Of a stretch of 44,618 bases of DNA, positions 18,145 to 26,708 are shown in pieces (position 1 is the first letter of the stretch; each line of letters opens with the position of its first letter). The position numbers and the translations under genes are program-made. This DNA is from CAYQUO01 sp964420835. Its GTDB lineage: Bacteria > Chloroflexota > Anaerolineae > Anaerolineales > Anaerolineaceae. Location of the stretch: NCBI GenBank assembly GCA_964420835.1, contig CAYQUO010000022.1:1-44618 (forward strand), written 5' to 3'. The notes under the pieces were generated by a model. The model saw only the letters and a program-made list of their open reading frames with translations, ran no database searches and was not told the origin of the DNA.

Positions 18145-19169
18145 TTGAACACGTCAATGTTAGCCTGGACCCATTCGTACAGTTTCCTCAAACCTTCCTT
18201 CACACCCACCTTTGGCTCCCAATTCAGGTCTCCTTGCAACTTTCTAATGTCCGAGACATAAATTCGCTGGTCCCCCGGTCGCCAATCGGCAAACGAGACC
18301 GGTACCTGCCTGCCAGTAAGTTCAAAAAGAATTGGTTCAAACTCCTTCCAAACAGAGATGGTGTTAACCGGTCCGCCGCCAATGTTGTAGACCTTTCCCG
18401 CAGACAATCCAATTTTCTCTATTGCCAGATCATAGGCGTTTAAGAGATCTTCGATGTACAACACATCGCGTACCTGTTTGCCATCACCATAGATCATGAT
18501 CTGCCTGCCGGTGAGCAGTGCGATCACAAACCAGGCCAGCCATCCCTGGTCTTCAACCCCAAACTGACGGGGTCCGAAGATACAACTTTGTCGAAATACA
18601 ACAGTTGGCAGGTTGTAAATGCGGAAGTAATCCCGAACATACTGATCGCCCGCCCCCTTGGAACACCCGTATGGTGAATGAAAATCCAATTGCTGGCTCT
18701 CCGAAACACCGAACGGCAGGTCGGCATAGGCATGTCTGGTGGTCAGTTCAACTACACGAACATCTTCCATCCCCCCATATACCTTGTTGGTCGAAGCGTA
18801 AATTACGACTGGTTTCTTTTTGGACGCCCGGGCCGCTTCCAGCACGTTTAAAGTCCCCAATGCATTATTCTCAAAATCCATTCTCGGATCGATGACCGAG
18901 GTTGTTACAGCCACCTGCCCCGCCAGGTGCACAACCGCATCAACCTGGGCGGCTGCCTCTTCAACCAACCGCGCATCCCTCACATCACCCGCGACCAAAG
19001 TAAAGGATTTGGGGCCGTGGCACTGGCGAAGCCACTCCAGGTTTAAATGAGCCCCCTTTCGAGACAGGTTGTCATAGATGGTTACTGTTTCTCCCCGCCC
19101 CAAAAGGCGGTTCACATAGCTGGATCCAATAAACCCGGCACCGCCGGTTACAAGGTAATGTTTATTCAT
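18141..19169 (-). CDS. Extended SDR nucleotide-sugar epimerase, CDP-paratose 2-epimerase-like
   Basis: 342 residues. The NAD-binding motif TGGAGFIG (8-15), the YASTNKVYG strand and the catalytic pair Tyr167/Lys171 in SPYGCSKGAGDQY mark an extended short-chain dehydrogenase. YDNLSRKGAHLNLEWL and SCIFGPRQFGVEDQGW closely resemble CDP-paratose 2-epimerases (tyvelose epimerases), which invert C2 of CDP-paratose. Other CDP-sugar or dTDP-sugar epimerases with this signature exist, so the substrate is not certain. None of the dehydratases that would supply a 3,6-dideoxyhexose is in the window. It overlaps the PF03706-type gene upstream by 8 bp and the GT4 gene downstream by ATGA. Confidence 0.9.
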   Translation of the reverse strand: MNKHYLVTGGAGFIGSSYVNRLLGRGETVTIYDNLSRKGAHLNLEWLRQCHGPKSFTLVAGDVRDARLVEEAAAQVDAVVHLAGQVAVTTSVIDPRMDFENNALGTLNVLEAARASKKKPVVIYASTNKVYGGMEDVRVVELTTRHAYADLPFGVSESQQLDFHSPYGCSKGAGDQYVRDYFRIYNLPTVVFRQSCIFGPRQFGVEDQGWLAWFVIALLTGRQIMIYGDGKQVRDVLYIEDLLNAYDLAIEKIGLSAGKVYNIGGGPVNTISVWKEFEPILFELTGRQVPVSFADWRPGDQRIYVSDIRKLQGDLNWEPKVGVKEGLRKLYEWVQANIDVFK

Positions 19170-20196
19170 CAGCCAGAAAACCTCTCTTTTCAGGTTTTGA
19201 TGGGTTCACGGTGGAATGTTGAGGGTTTAGTACGGTTGAGATTGACCGCCGCTCAACTACAAGACCAATCAATCCCAGAACACCGGTCGTTACAAAGTTG
19301 AAAAAATGGGTGAAAATGGCAAAGCCCAGTGACAGGGAGGCATCAACCCCAAGAAGTGAAAAGGAGCCAACCATGGTCGCTTCAAAAACCCCGATTGCCG
19401 CCGGAGCCGAGGGAATGGCCACGCCTAAGGCAAGCGCACTGTCAACAAATGCCGCCCACCACAGGGGAGCATTGGGAACGATCATTAACATGAGAACATA
19501 GTATGTCCCCACCCATAACACCCAGGACATAACAATCCAAAACAAAGCCTGAAAAAAATGGGACGGGTGGGTCAATGCCCCCAGACCGTTCAGGAAGGAA
19601 CCTATCCTTGGTGATACATGTTTTTGAATAAAACTCCAACGACCCGCCAAGGTATGAAAAAACTGCTGAATTCGAGTGTGAAACCTAGCCATTAGAAATA
19701 ATAACAAAAGGGCAAAGGCAACGAGAGCCAGGGTTGTTACAGCAACCGGTTTTGCCCAATCCATTCTTAACGCTAGCGGCAGTGTAGACAACAACATTCC
19801 GGAAGCGATGGCAACATCGAAAGACCTCTCGATGACTATTGTGGATAAAACATGCATTGGGCCCAATCCCGATGCTTGCCCCATAAACACCGCCCTGCCA
19901 ATCTCGCCCGCCCTCAGCGGAAAAAGGTTGTTAAGTAAATACCCCTCATTTATGATAAAAAACGATTGTGTGAAACTTGCTTTCCATTCCAGGAGCACCT
20001 GCCATGCTTTTGCCCGGGTGGAAAGGGATACCAGGGTGATCAATACAGCGGCAATAACGTTCACCGGCCGGATGGATTGAAAAGCCATCCCCAGATCTTC
20101 CCAGCTCGCTAAACGGAATACAACACCCAAGGCTACGATACTGATAACGACTCCTGGCAGCCACTTGCGGGAGTTCTTCCAAAGTGTTGTCAACAT
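19162..20196 (-). CDS. LPG synthase-type membrane protein (PF03706/UPF0104 family), putative lipid-sugar transporter
   Basis: 344 residues with seven to eight predicted helices and the family pattern NEGYLLNNLFPLRAGEIGRAVFMG, together with PSAPAAIGVFEATMVGSFSLLGV near the C-terminus. PF03706 forms the membrane part of MprF and, as I recall, of the haloarchaeal N-glycosylation enzyme AglD. There is no catalytic lysyl-transferase domain, so this is not a full MprF. Position next to an epimerase and a GT4 suggests a role in moving or handling a lipid-linked sugar. That is inference. The start shares a base with the lepA stop (TGATG at 20198-20194), and the end overlaps the epimerase start by 8 bp. 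Confidence 0.85.
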   Translation of the reverse strand: MLTTLWKNSRKWLPGVVISIVALGVVFRLASWEDLGMAFQSIRPVNVIAAVLITLVSLSTRAKAWQVLLEWKASFTQSFFIINEGYLLNNLFPLRAGEIGRAVFMGQASGLGPMHVLSTIVIERSFDVAIASGMLLSTLPLALRMDWAKPVAVTTLALVAFALLLLFLMARFHTRIQQFFHTLAGRWSFIQKHVSPRIGSFLNGLGALTHPSHFFQALFWIVMSWVLWVGTYYVLMLMIVPNAPLWWAAFVDSALALGVAIPSAPAAIGVFEATMVGSFSLLGVDASLSLGFAIFTHFFNFVTTGVLGLIGLVVERRSISTVLNPQHSTVNPSKPEKRGFLADE

Positions 20197-22001
20197 CAGG
20201 CTCGGTCATCCTCCAGCCGCAGGACGGCCATAAAAGCCTCCTGGGGTATTTCGACATTGCCAACCATTTTCATTCGCCGTTTTCCCTTTTTCTGTTTTTC
20301 CAGCAGTTTCTTTTTTCGAGTAATGTCACCACCATAACACTTCGCCAGAACATCCTTGCGTAAAGCCTTGACGTTCGCCCGGGAGATGATCCGCCCGCCG
20401 GATGAAGCCTGAACCGGTACATCAAACAACTGACGAGGGATGATCTCTTTTAACTTTGTCACCAAAGCCTGCCCTTTATGATAGGCGTCTTCCTTATGGA
20501 CGATCGTCGCCAGGGCATCGACAGGTTCCCCACCCACCAGAACCTCCAATTTCACCAGGTTGCCCGGGCGGTAATCCAAAAATTGGTAGTCCATTGATGC
20601 GTATCCCCTTGTGCGGGACTTCAACTCATCAAAGAAATTAACAATGATTTCTGAAAGCGGGATCTCAAAGATCAATTGCACCCTGTTGGTGGCTGGAAAT
20701 TCCTGCCCCTTGGTGATCCCCCGCCTCCGGGTGATAAGATCCATGATGGTTCCGAAGTAATCGGTGGGGGAAAAGATCTCCAGCATCATCCAGGGTTCAC
20801 GGATTTCACGGATCAGATTTTCTTCCGGGAGGCGCGCAGGGGAATCAATGCGCACAACCTCACCCGTCAGCAGTTCAACCTCATATTCCACGGACGGCGC
20901 TGTAACAACGATATTCAGATCATATTCCCGTTCCAAGCGTTCCTGGATGATCTCCATGTGGAACAAACCCAGAAAACCACAACGAAATCCAAAATTTAGG
21001 GCTTGGGAAGTTTCAGGTTCATAGATCAGTGAAGCGTCATTCAACTGTAATTTTTCAAGCGAATCGCGGAGGTCAGGGTAATCCTCACCTTCAACAGGAT
21101 AAATACCGGCAAAAACCATTGGCTTCACCTTTTGATAGCCAGGGAGAGGCTCCTTTGCCGGCATTCGTGCCTGGGTGAGGGTGTCGCCTACCCGGCACTC
21201 GCGAACGGTTTTTAAACCCGTTGCCACATATCCCACATCGCCGGCGGTTAACCCATCAACCGGCTGCAATGTGGGGGCAAAAACACCGATTTCCACCGGT
21301 TTAACCTCTGCTCCCGTGCTCATCAGGCGCAGGCTGTCCGTTGGTTTGAGGCTGCCATGAACAACACGAATGTAAGCCACCACCCCTTTATAGGCATCAT
21401 AGTGGGAATCAAAAATCAATGCCTGCAGGGGAAGTTCCGCCTTCCCGGTTGGTGGCGGAATATCCCTTACAACAGCCTCCAGCACCTGGCCGACATTCGT
21501 CCCTTCTTTGGCTGAGATGCGCAGGACCTCCCCTGCCGGCACCCCGAGTAACACACCAATCTCCTCTGCAACTTCTTCCGTCCTGGCTGAAACCAGGTCG
21601 ATCTTATTAATTACTGGAATGATCACCAGGTTGGATTCCAGCGCCAAATACAGGTTCGCCAGTGTCTGTGCTTCAACCCCCTGGGTTGCATCCACCACCA
21701 GCACTGCCCCTTCGCAGGCAGCCAGAGCCCGGCTTACTTCATAGCTGAAATCAACGTGTCCCGGTGTATCGATCAGGTTTAACTCATAATTTCTTCCATC
21801 CGATGCCTTGTAATGCATGCGTACTGCTGATGCCTTGATGGTTACACCCTTTTCCCGTTCCAAGTCCATGGTGTCCAACACCTGGTCCATCATTTCACGT
21901 TCGGATATGGTGCCGGTAATTTGCAACAGCCGATCGGCCAGGGTGGATTTTCCATGATCCACATGGGCAATGATGCAAAAATTTCGGATGGGATCTGTCA
22001 T
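20196..22001 (-). CDS. lepA: Elongation factor 4 (LepA), ribosome back-translocating GTPase
   Basis: 601 residues, normal for LepA. G1 is AHVDHGKS (12-19), and DTPGH and NKID follow in the GTPase domain. The distinctive C-terminal LepA domain is visible as LAKCYGGDITRKKKLLEKQKKGKRRMK in pieces near residues 552-580. It acts on the ribosome in the cytosol. The gene lies 21 bp after tlyA. The ATG at 22001 lacks a clear Shine-Dalgarno sequence. Housekeeping in nature, it heads the directon with tlyA and is fused by a 1-bp overlap to the glycan genes, so it may set their basal expression. Confidence 0.98.
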   Translation of the reverse strand: MTDPIRNFCIIAHVDHGKSTLADRLLQITGTISEREMMDQVLDTMDLEREKGVTIKASAVRMHYKASDGRNYELNLIDTPGHVDFSYEVSRALAACEGAVLVVDATQGVEAQTLANLYLALESNLVIIPVINKIDLVSARTEEVAEEIGVLLGVPAGEVLRISAKEGTNVGQVLEAVVRDIPPPTGKAELPLQALIFDSHYDAYKGVVAYIRVVHGSLKPTDSLRLMSTGAEVKPVEIGVFAPTLQPVDGLTAGDVGYVATGLKTVRECRVGDTLTQARMPAKEPLPGYQKVKPMVFAGIYPVEGEDYPDLRDSLEKLQLNDASLIYEPETSQALNFGFRCGFLGLFHMEIIQERLEREYDLNIVVTAPSVEYEVELLTGEVVRIDSPARLPEENLIREIREPWMMLEIFSPTDYFGTIMDLITRRRGITKGQEFPATNRVQLIFEIPLSEIIVNFFDELKSRTRGYASMDYQFLDYRPGNLVKLEVLVGGEPVDALATIVHKEDAYHKGQALVTKLKEIIPRQLFDVPVQASSGGRIISRANVKALRKDVLAKCYGGDITRKKKLLEKQKKGKRRMKMVGNVEIPQEAFMAVLRLEDDRA

Positions 22002-22022
22002 TGCGCAGTAAAGTATACTCGA

Positions 22023-22832
22023 TTAACTTATAGTGGTCCCTGTATCAGAAACCGGGAGGACGGCATTGATCATTTCTGTTATTTCTGTTTGTAAATCGAC
22101 CGGAAAACACAGGTGAACAAAATACTCAACATTTCCCTTAGGGCCCAGTAATGGTGAAAGGGTCAATCCATAAATGCCATAACCCATTCCAGCAGCACTT
22201 TCCAGAACAACCTTCAATACCCTGCGATGGATCAGTGGATCGCGTATGACACCCCGCCCTTTGGCTGCCTCCCTGCGGCCGGCTTCAAATTGAGGTTTGA
22301 TCAGCCCAACAACCTGCCCGCCTGATAAGCCGAACCAATCTCGGACATTACACAACAAGGTCGTCAGTGAAATAAATGAGGCATCGACGGTAACGAGTTG
22401 GATCGCTTCCGGGAACCCCGTAAGATTGCGGGCATTGGTCCTTTCCATCACCACGACCCTGGGATCATTCCTAAGATCCCAATGAAGTTGCCCATAGCCC
22501 ACATCAACCGCATATACACGCCGGGCGCCATGTTTGAGCAGGCAATCAGTGAACCCCCCCGTAGATGCACCAATATCCACACAGACCATCCCTTCCAGGT
22601 CCAGTAATCCAAATGCCCTCAGGGCTGCTTCCAGTTTTTCACCACCCCTGGAAACATAAGGGCGACTATTGATGATCTTTACCAAAGCCCCTTCATCATA
22701 CAGGCTGGATGGCTTGGTCACCAAATCTCCATTCACGCTGACCAGGCCAGCCATGATCATCTTTTGGGCTTGGCTGCGGTTTTGGGCCAACCCTTTTCCC
22801 ACAAGAATGTGATCCAACCGGCTTTTTCGCAT
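22023..22832 (-). CDS. tlyA: TlyA family rRNA 2'-O-methyltransferase (S4 + FtsJ domains)
   Basis: 269 residues. An N-terminal S4 RNA-binding domain (MRKSRLDHILVGKGLAQNRSQA and on, 1-60) is followed by YVSRGGEKLEAAL and the SAM-binding motif VDIGASTGGFTDCLL of the FtsJ-like fold. TlyA proteins methylate cytidine 2'-OH in 16S and/or 23S rRNA. The older name hemolysin is historical. First gene of the long minus directon. The leader is about 40 nt from the predicted TGCTATGAT promoter element that overlaps the divergent prenyltransferase promoter. Confidence 0.95.
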   Translation of the reverse strand: MRKSRLDHILVGKGLAQNRSQAQKMIMAGLVSVNGDLVTKPSSLYDEGALVKIINSRPYVSRGGEKLEAALRAFGLLDLEGMVCVDIGASTGGFTDCLLKHGARRVYAVDVGYGQLHWDLRNDPRVVVMERTNARNLTGFPEAIQLVTVDASFISLTTLLCNVRDWFGLSGGQVVGLIKPQFEAGRREAAKGRGVIRDPLIHRRVLKVVLESAAGMGYGIYGLTLSPLLGPKGNVEYFVHLCFPVDLQTEITEMINAVLPVSDTGTTIS

Positions 22833-22875
22833 GATTTTATTGTACTTCTCTTATGAATTATCAGTTTTTAACCTG

Positions 22876-22888
22876 TGATATCATAGCA
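22876..22888. promoter_or_regulatory. Overlapping divergent extended -10 elements (tlyA operon / prenyltransferase operon)
   Basis: The plus strand reads TGATATCAT at 22876-22884 and the minus strand reads TGCTATGAT at 22888-22880, so the two -10 hexamers overlap almost completely around the palindrome TGATATCA. Plus transcription would begin at about 22891, on the A of the prenyltransferase ATG, implying a leaderless mRNA. No Shine-Dalgarno sequence lies in front of that ATG. Minus transcription would start near 22873. Only -10 elements are recognisable. Confidence 0.5.
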
Positions 22889-22890
22889 AT

Positions 22891-23760
22891 ATGTTTTCAG
22901 CCATTATTAAAACGATGCGCCCAAGGCAATGGACGAAGAATGTATTCGTTCTGGCAGCCGTAATTTTCGATCGCCAACTGACCAACCCTAAAGCCGTTCT
23001 CTGCTCGTTTGCCGGAGTCTGCGTGTTTTGCATGCTTTCAAGCAGTGTTTACATCATCAACGACATCGTGGATGTAGGTGCGGATCGTCAGCATCCAAAG
23101 AAACGGCTGCGGCCCATCGCCTCCGGCATTTTGCCGGTTCCAATTGCCATTGCCGTTACAGCAATAATCCTGGCGATCACGTTCACTGTTTCACTGTTCC
23201 TCTCAAGAACCTTCACCCTGGTGGCAATTACCTACTTCCTGCTTAACCTGGCATATTCCTTCTGGCTAAAACATCTCCCGTTAATTGATGTTCTAATAAT
23301 TGCCGCCGGATTTGTACTTCGTGTTGCCGCGGGTGTCAGCCTGATTTCCGTTGAACGCTTTTCACCCTGGTTGTATGTTGTTACAACACTTTTCTCACTT
23401 TACATCGGATTCGGAAAACGAAGGGCTGAACTAACACTCCTCGCAGAAAATGCCGAACTTCATCGTAAAGTCCTTAATGGTTACACCATACCATTTCTAG
23501 ACCAGTTGATCACAATCGTATCCAGCACTACCATTATTTCATACAGCCTTTATACATTTTCTGCCCCGAACCTGCCAGAGAACCACTCCATGATGTTCAC
23601 CATTCCGTTTGTTCTCTATGGCATCTTCCGTTGGTTGTACCTGGTTCAGGTTAAAGGTGAAGGCGGTTCCCCTGAAGACCTTGTTCTTAGTGACCGGCCG
23701 TTACAGGCAACGGTAATCCTCTTCGGTGCAGCCGTCCTTGTCATCTTCTACCTGTTCTAA
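22891..23760 (+). CDS. UbiA-family prenyltransferase, decaprenyl-phosphate phosphoribosyltransferase (DPPR synthase)-like
   Basis: 289 residues and about eight to nine helices. The first aspartate motif is NDIVDVGAD (57-65), continuing RQHPKKRLRPIASG. The second half has LRVAAG and the basic GFGKRRAEL segment. This combination is typical of DPPR synthases (Rv3806c type), which join PRPP to polyprenyl phosphate, the first step to polyprenyl-phosphate arabinose or ribose donors. Ordinary quinone or heme UbiA enzymes lack the HPxKRxRPIASG continuation. The next gene is mevalonate kinase, 11 bp downstream. The substrate call is by family resemblance. The divergent neighbours include GT-C enzymes that would need such a donor. 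Confidence 0.87.
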   Translation: MFSAIIKTMRPRQWTKNVFVLAAVIFDRQLTNPKAVLCSFAGVCVFCMLSSSVYIINDIVDVGADRQHPKKRLRPIASGILPVPIAIAVTAIILAITFTVSLFLSRTFTLVAITYFLLNLAYSFWLKHLPLIDVLIIAAGFVLRVAAGVSLISVERFSPWLYVVTTLFSLYIGFGKRRAELTLLAENAELHRKVLNGYTIPFLDQLITIVSSTTIISYSLYTFSAPNLPENHSMMFTIPFVLYGIFRWLYLVQVKGEGGSPEDLVLSDRPLQATVILFGAAVLVIFYLF

Positions 23761-23771
23761 TAGGTTGGGGA

Positions 23772-24737
23772 ATGCCTGCCATATCCGCTTCTGCACCGGG
23801 GAAAAGTATCCTTTTCGGAGAACATGCGGTTGTGTACGGACAACCGGCAATTGCCGTGCCGGTTAACCAGGTGCAGGCTCGTGTAGTGGTTCAGGCCGAT
23901 CCGAAAAGCCAACCCGGAGAAATTTCAATTTCCTCATCATCCATAGGCTTGAACTCGGGCCTTGTTTCCCTCCCTGAAGAACACCCCTTTTCCATTTTAT
24001 TTAGCCGTCTTCAAATTGAGTTAGGCATCCCGGCACTTCCAGCCATGAGACTTTCAATCCATTCCACGATCCCCATGGCTGCGGGGCTGGGCTCTGGTGC
24101 AGCCGTATCGATTGCCATCCTGCGGGCTGTATCCAGATTCCTGGGGATGCCATTGGACAATGAACAGATATCACGAATGGCTTTTGAGGTTGAGAAGCGG
24201 TACCATGGAAACCCTTCCGGGATTGACAACACGGTCATTACCTATGCCCAGCCGGTATATTATCAAAGAGGACAACCCTTTACCCGGTTGAAAGTCGTCA
24301 CTCCTTTCAGTTTGGTGATCGCTGACACTGGAATCCGGTGCCTGACCAGTGATGTTGTTGGAGATGTGCGCCAAAGCCATGACCGTAACCCCAACGTTAT
24401 GGATAAAATATTCGAAGCCATTGGGGATATCAGTCGTAAAGCCCGCCAGGCAATCGAAACCGGACAAAACAAGGTCTTGGGGACTTTAATGAATGAAAAC
24501 CATATCCTTTTACAGCAACTGGGTGTATCATCCGATGGGTTGGATTGCCTGGCAACTGCAGCCTTGGATGCCGGAGCAGAAGGGGCTAAAATGTGCGGTG
24601 CTGGTCGTGGAGGCATAATTATTGCCCTGGTGCCTGAAAAAGAAGCCACCCGAGTCGCCAAGGCATTGGATCAGGCAGGCTCCGTTCGTACCATCATAAC
24701 CCATGTTGAAAATAGAAAACAGGCCGTAACATGTTGA
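23772..24737 (+). CDS. mvk: Mevalonate kinase
   Basis: Phosphorylates mevalonate with ATP in the isoprenoid pathway. The 321-aa GHMP kinase shows APGKSILFGEHAVVYG (8-23), the ATP loop PMAAGLGSGAAVS (101-113), the catalytic Asp152 in NPSGIDN and the third motif KMCGAGRGG (273-281). GEHAVVYG and the spacing favour mevalonate kinase over phosphomevalonate or homoserine kinase. It lies between a prenyltransferase and isopentenyl phosphate kinase, whose start overlaps its last 7 bases, so the three are co-transcribed. No phosphomevalonate kinase or decarboxylase is in the window. Confidence 0.94.
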   Translation: MPAISASAPGKSILFGEHAVVYGQPAIAVPVNQVQARVVVQADPKSQPGEISISSSSIGLNSGLVSLPEEHPFSILFSRLQIELGIPALPAMRLSIHSTIPMAAGLGSGAAVSIAILRAVSRFLGMPLDNEQISRMAFEVEKRYHGNPSGIDNTVITYAQPVYYQRGQPFTRLKVVTPFSLVIADTGIRCLTSDVVGDVRQSHDRNPNVMDKIFEAIGDISRKARQAIETGQNKVLGTLMNENHILLQQLGVSSDGLDCLATAALDAGAEGAKMCGAGRGGIIIALVPEKEATRVAKALDQAGSVRTIITHVENRKQAVTC

Positions 24738-25531
24738 TCTTTGTAAAACTGGGCGGTTCACTGATCACGGACAAATTTGTTCCTTTCACCGCCCGCAAGG
24801 ATGTGCTTGCCCGTCTCGCCGGAGAGATATCCCAAGCACGGGAGACAGTTCCCCATCTCTCCCTTGTCATCGGTCACGGTTCGGGTTCTTATGGGCATAT
24901 TGCGGCGCAAAAATTCGGCCCAAGAAGCTCGCCAAAATCACCAGACCAGTGGCATGGTTTTCTGGAGGTCTGGCAGGCGGCACATCAATTGAACCAAATC
25001 GTACTGGAGACGTTACAGGTTGCAGGGCTTCCAGTTGTAACCTTTCCGCCTTCAGCCTCCACCTGGGCAAAATCCTGCAAGATCCTCCGCTGGGATGTCA
25101 GCCCCATTCGACAGACCATTGACGGCGGATTGATTCCGCTATTATTTGGGGATGCGGTCCTTGACGAAGACCTGGGATGGACCATCCTGTCTACGGAGGA
25201 TCTCTTCGTACACCTTTCCTCCCTGTTGAAACCTGAAAGAATCCTGCTTGCCGGTATTGAGGAGGGGGTCTGGGGGACTTATTCCAAAAAGGACCACCTA
25301 ATCCCAGTCATAACCCCAAAAGACAAGGGAACCATTCCTGGAACCATTGCAGGATCAAAAGCGGTGGATGTGACCGGGGGTATGGCTGACAAAGTCACAC
25401 AAATGCTGGAACTCGTTGCAAGGACCAGGAACATCCGGGTCAGCATATTCTCCGGGATGGCCAAAGGCCAACTTTTACAAGCCCTTGGGGGAGAATTTCC
25501 AGGAACAACGATATGTAATGAAGGAGGCTGA
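24731..25531 (+). CDS. ipk: Isopentenyl phosphate kinase
   Basis: Converts isopentenyl phosphate to isopentenyl diphosphate with ATP. The 266-aa amino acid kinase-fold protein starts with FVKLGGSLITDK (4-15) and has GHGSGSYGH with His56 at the position of the catalytic histidine that separates IPKs from other family members. VDVTGGMADKVTQMLEL lies in the C-terminal nucleotide-binding half. IPK is the last enzyme of the alternative (archaeal-type) mevalonate route, known also in Chloroflexi such as Roseiflexus. With the adjacent mevalonate kinase it supports that route here. The next gene follows after 2 bp. Confidence 0.93.
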   Translation: MLIFVKLGGSLITDKFVPFTARKDVLARLAGEISQARETVPHLSLVIGHGSGSYGHIAAQKFGPRSSPKSPDQWHGFLEVWQAAHQLNQIVLETLQVAGLPVVTFPPSASTWAKSCKILRWDVSPIRQTIDGGLIPLLFGDAVLDEDLGWTILSTEDLFVHLSSLLKPERILLAGIEEGVWGTYSKKDHLIPVITPKDKGTIPGTIAGSKAVDVTGGMADKVTQMLELVARTRNIRVSIFSGMAKGQLLQALGGEFPGTTICNEGG

Positions 25532-25533
25532 CC

Positions 25534-26685
25534 ATGCTTTATACCCGCCAGATGCTTGAAGAAATCGAGGAGAGGTCAGTCGCCAACTATGGCATACGGA
25601 GCAGAGATTCACGGGGAAGATGCCACCCCGATGAAGAAGCCGAATACCGGACAGTATTTCAAAAGGACAGGGATCGCGTCCTGCATACAACCGCGTTTCG
25701 ACGTCTTGAGTATAAGACCCAGGTGTTCATTAACTATGAGGGGGATTATTACCGCACCAGGCTGACGCACACACTTGAAGTCACGCAGATCGCACGCACA
25801 ATCGCCAGAGCCTTGGGGGGCAACGAGGACCTGGTCGAAGCGATTTGCCTGGCCCATGACCTGGGACACCCTCCATTTGGCCACTCCGGGGAGGCCGCTC
25901 TGGCCAGACTCATGAAAGACAATGGCGGGTTTGATCATAATAAACAGTCTTTTCGAATTGTCACCAAACTGGAAAACCGTTACCCTGGCTTTCCGGGGTT
26001 AAACCTCACAAGGGAGGTCCTCGAAGGACTGGTCAAGCATGAAACCGAATATGACCATGCAGACGCACGTGAATTTGACCCTGATCTGCGCGGTCACCTG
26101 GAGGCCCAAATTGCAAACGCGGCTGATGAACTGGCCTATACTGCCCACGATTTAGATGATGGATTGCGTTCAGGCATGATTCTGCCGGAAGCCCTGGAGG
26201 AGATTGACTTGTGGAACATCCTGGCCCAGTCAATTGGCTGGCAGAAAAGCACCATGGATGACCTTGTCCGTCACCAACTGATTCGGCGGCTGATCAGCAT
26301 CGAGGTAAATGATCTTCTGCTCACCAGCCAGCAAAATATTCAAAAGAGCGGGGTGGAAACCGTCAAGGACCTTCAGAAGTTGCCATACAACGTCATCTCG
26401 TTCAGTGAGGACACCGCCAGACGTAACAGACAGTTGAAGGATTTCCTTTATGTAAATCTATATCGTCACTACAGGGTGGTACGAATGGCGGTGAAAGCGG
26501 AGCGCATTCTGACTGACCTGTATAATTCCTTTTATCATGAGCCAACCATCCTGCCGGCGCACGTCCAATCACGTATTCAGGAAACCGGGTTGGAGAGGAC
26601 CATTTGCGATTATATCGCCGGGATGACCGATCGCTTTGCCATTGAAGAGCATCAAAAGATTTTCGAACCTCTAATCCTCCCTTGA
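25534..26685 (+). CDS. dgt: Deoxyguanosinetriphosphate triphosphohydrolase-like HD protein
   Basis: 383 residues. The HD metal site is visible as RLTHTLEV (His79), AHDLGHPPFGH (His108, Asp109) and the later TAHDLDDGL. HTTAFRRLEYKTQVF precedes it, as in dGTPase-like proteins. It would hydrolyse dNTPs to nucleosides and tripolyphosphate in the cytosol. The length and layout match the shorter dGTPase-like class rather than E. coli Dgt, so dGTP preference is not assured. A strong GAAGGAGG sits just before the ATG, overlapping the end of ipk. It ends the isoprenoid operon or is shared with the lipoprotein gene that follows 23 bp later. Confidence 0.92.
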   Translation: MLYTRQMLEEIEERSVANYGIRSRDSRGRCHPDEEAEYRTVFQKDRDRVLHTTAFRRLEYKTQVFINYEGDYYRTRLTHTLEVTQIARTIARALGGNEDLVEAICLAHDLGHPPFGHSGEAALARLMKDNGGFDHNKQSFRIVTKLENRYPGFPGLNLTREVLEGLVKHETEYDHADAREFDPDLRGHLEAQIANAADELAYTAHDLDDGLRSGMILPEALEEIDLWNILAQSIGWQKSTMDDLVRHQLIRRLISIEVNDLLLTSQQNIQKSGVETVKDLQKLPYNVISFSEDTARRNRQLKDFLYVNLYRHYRVVRMAVKAERILTDLYNSFYHEPTILPAHVQSRIQETGLERTICDYIAGMTDRFAIEEHQKIFEPLILP

Positions 26686-26708
26686 TGTTTTTTTAAGGAG
26701 ATGGCCAA

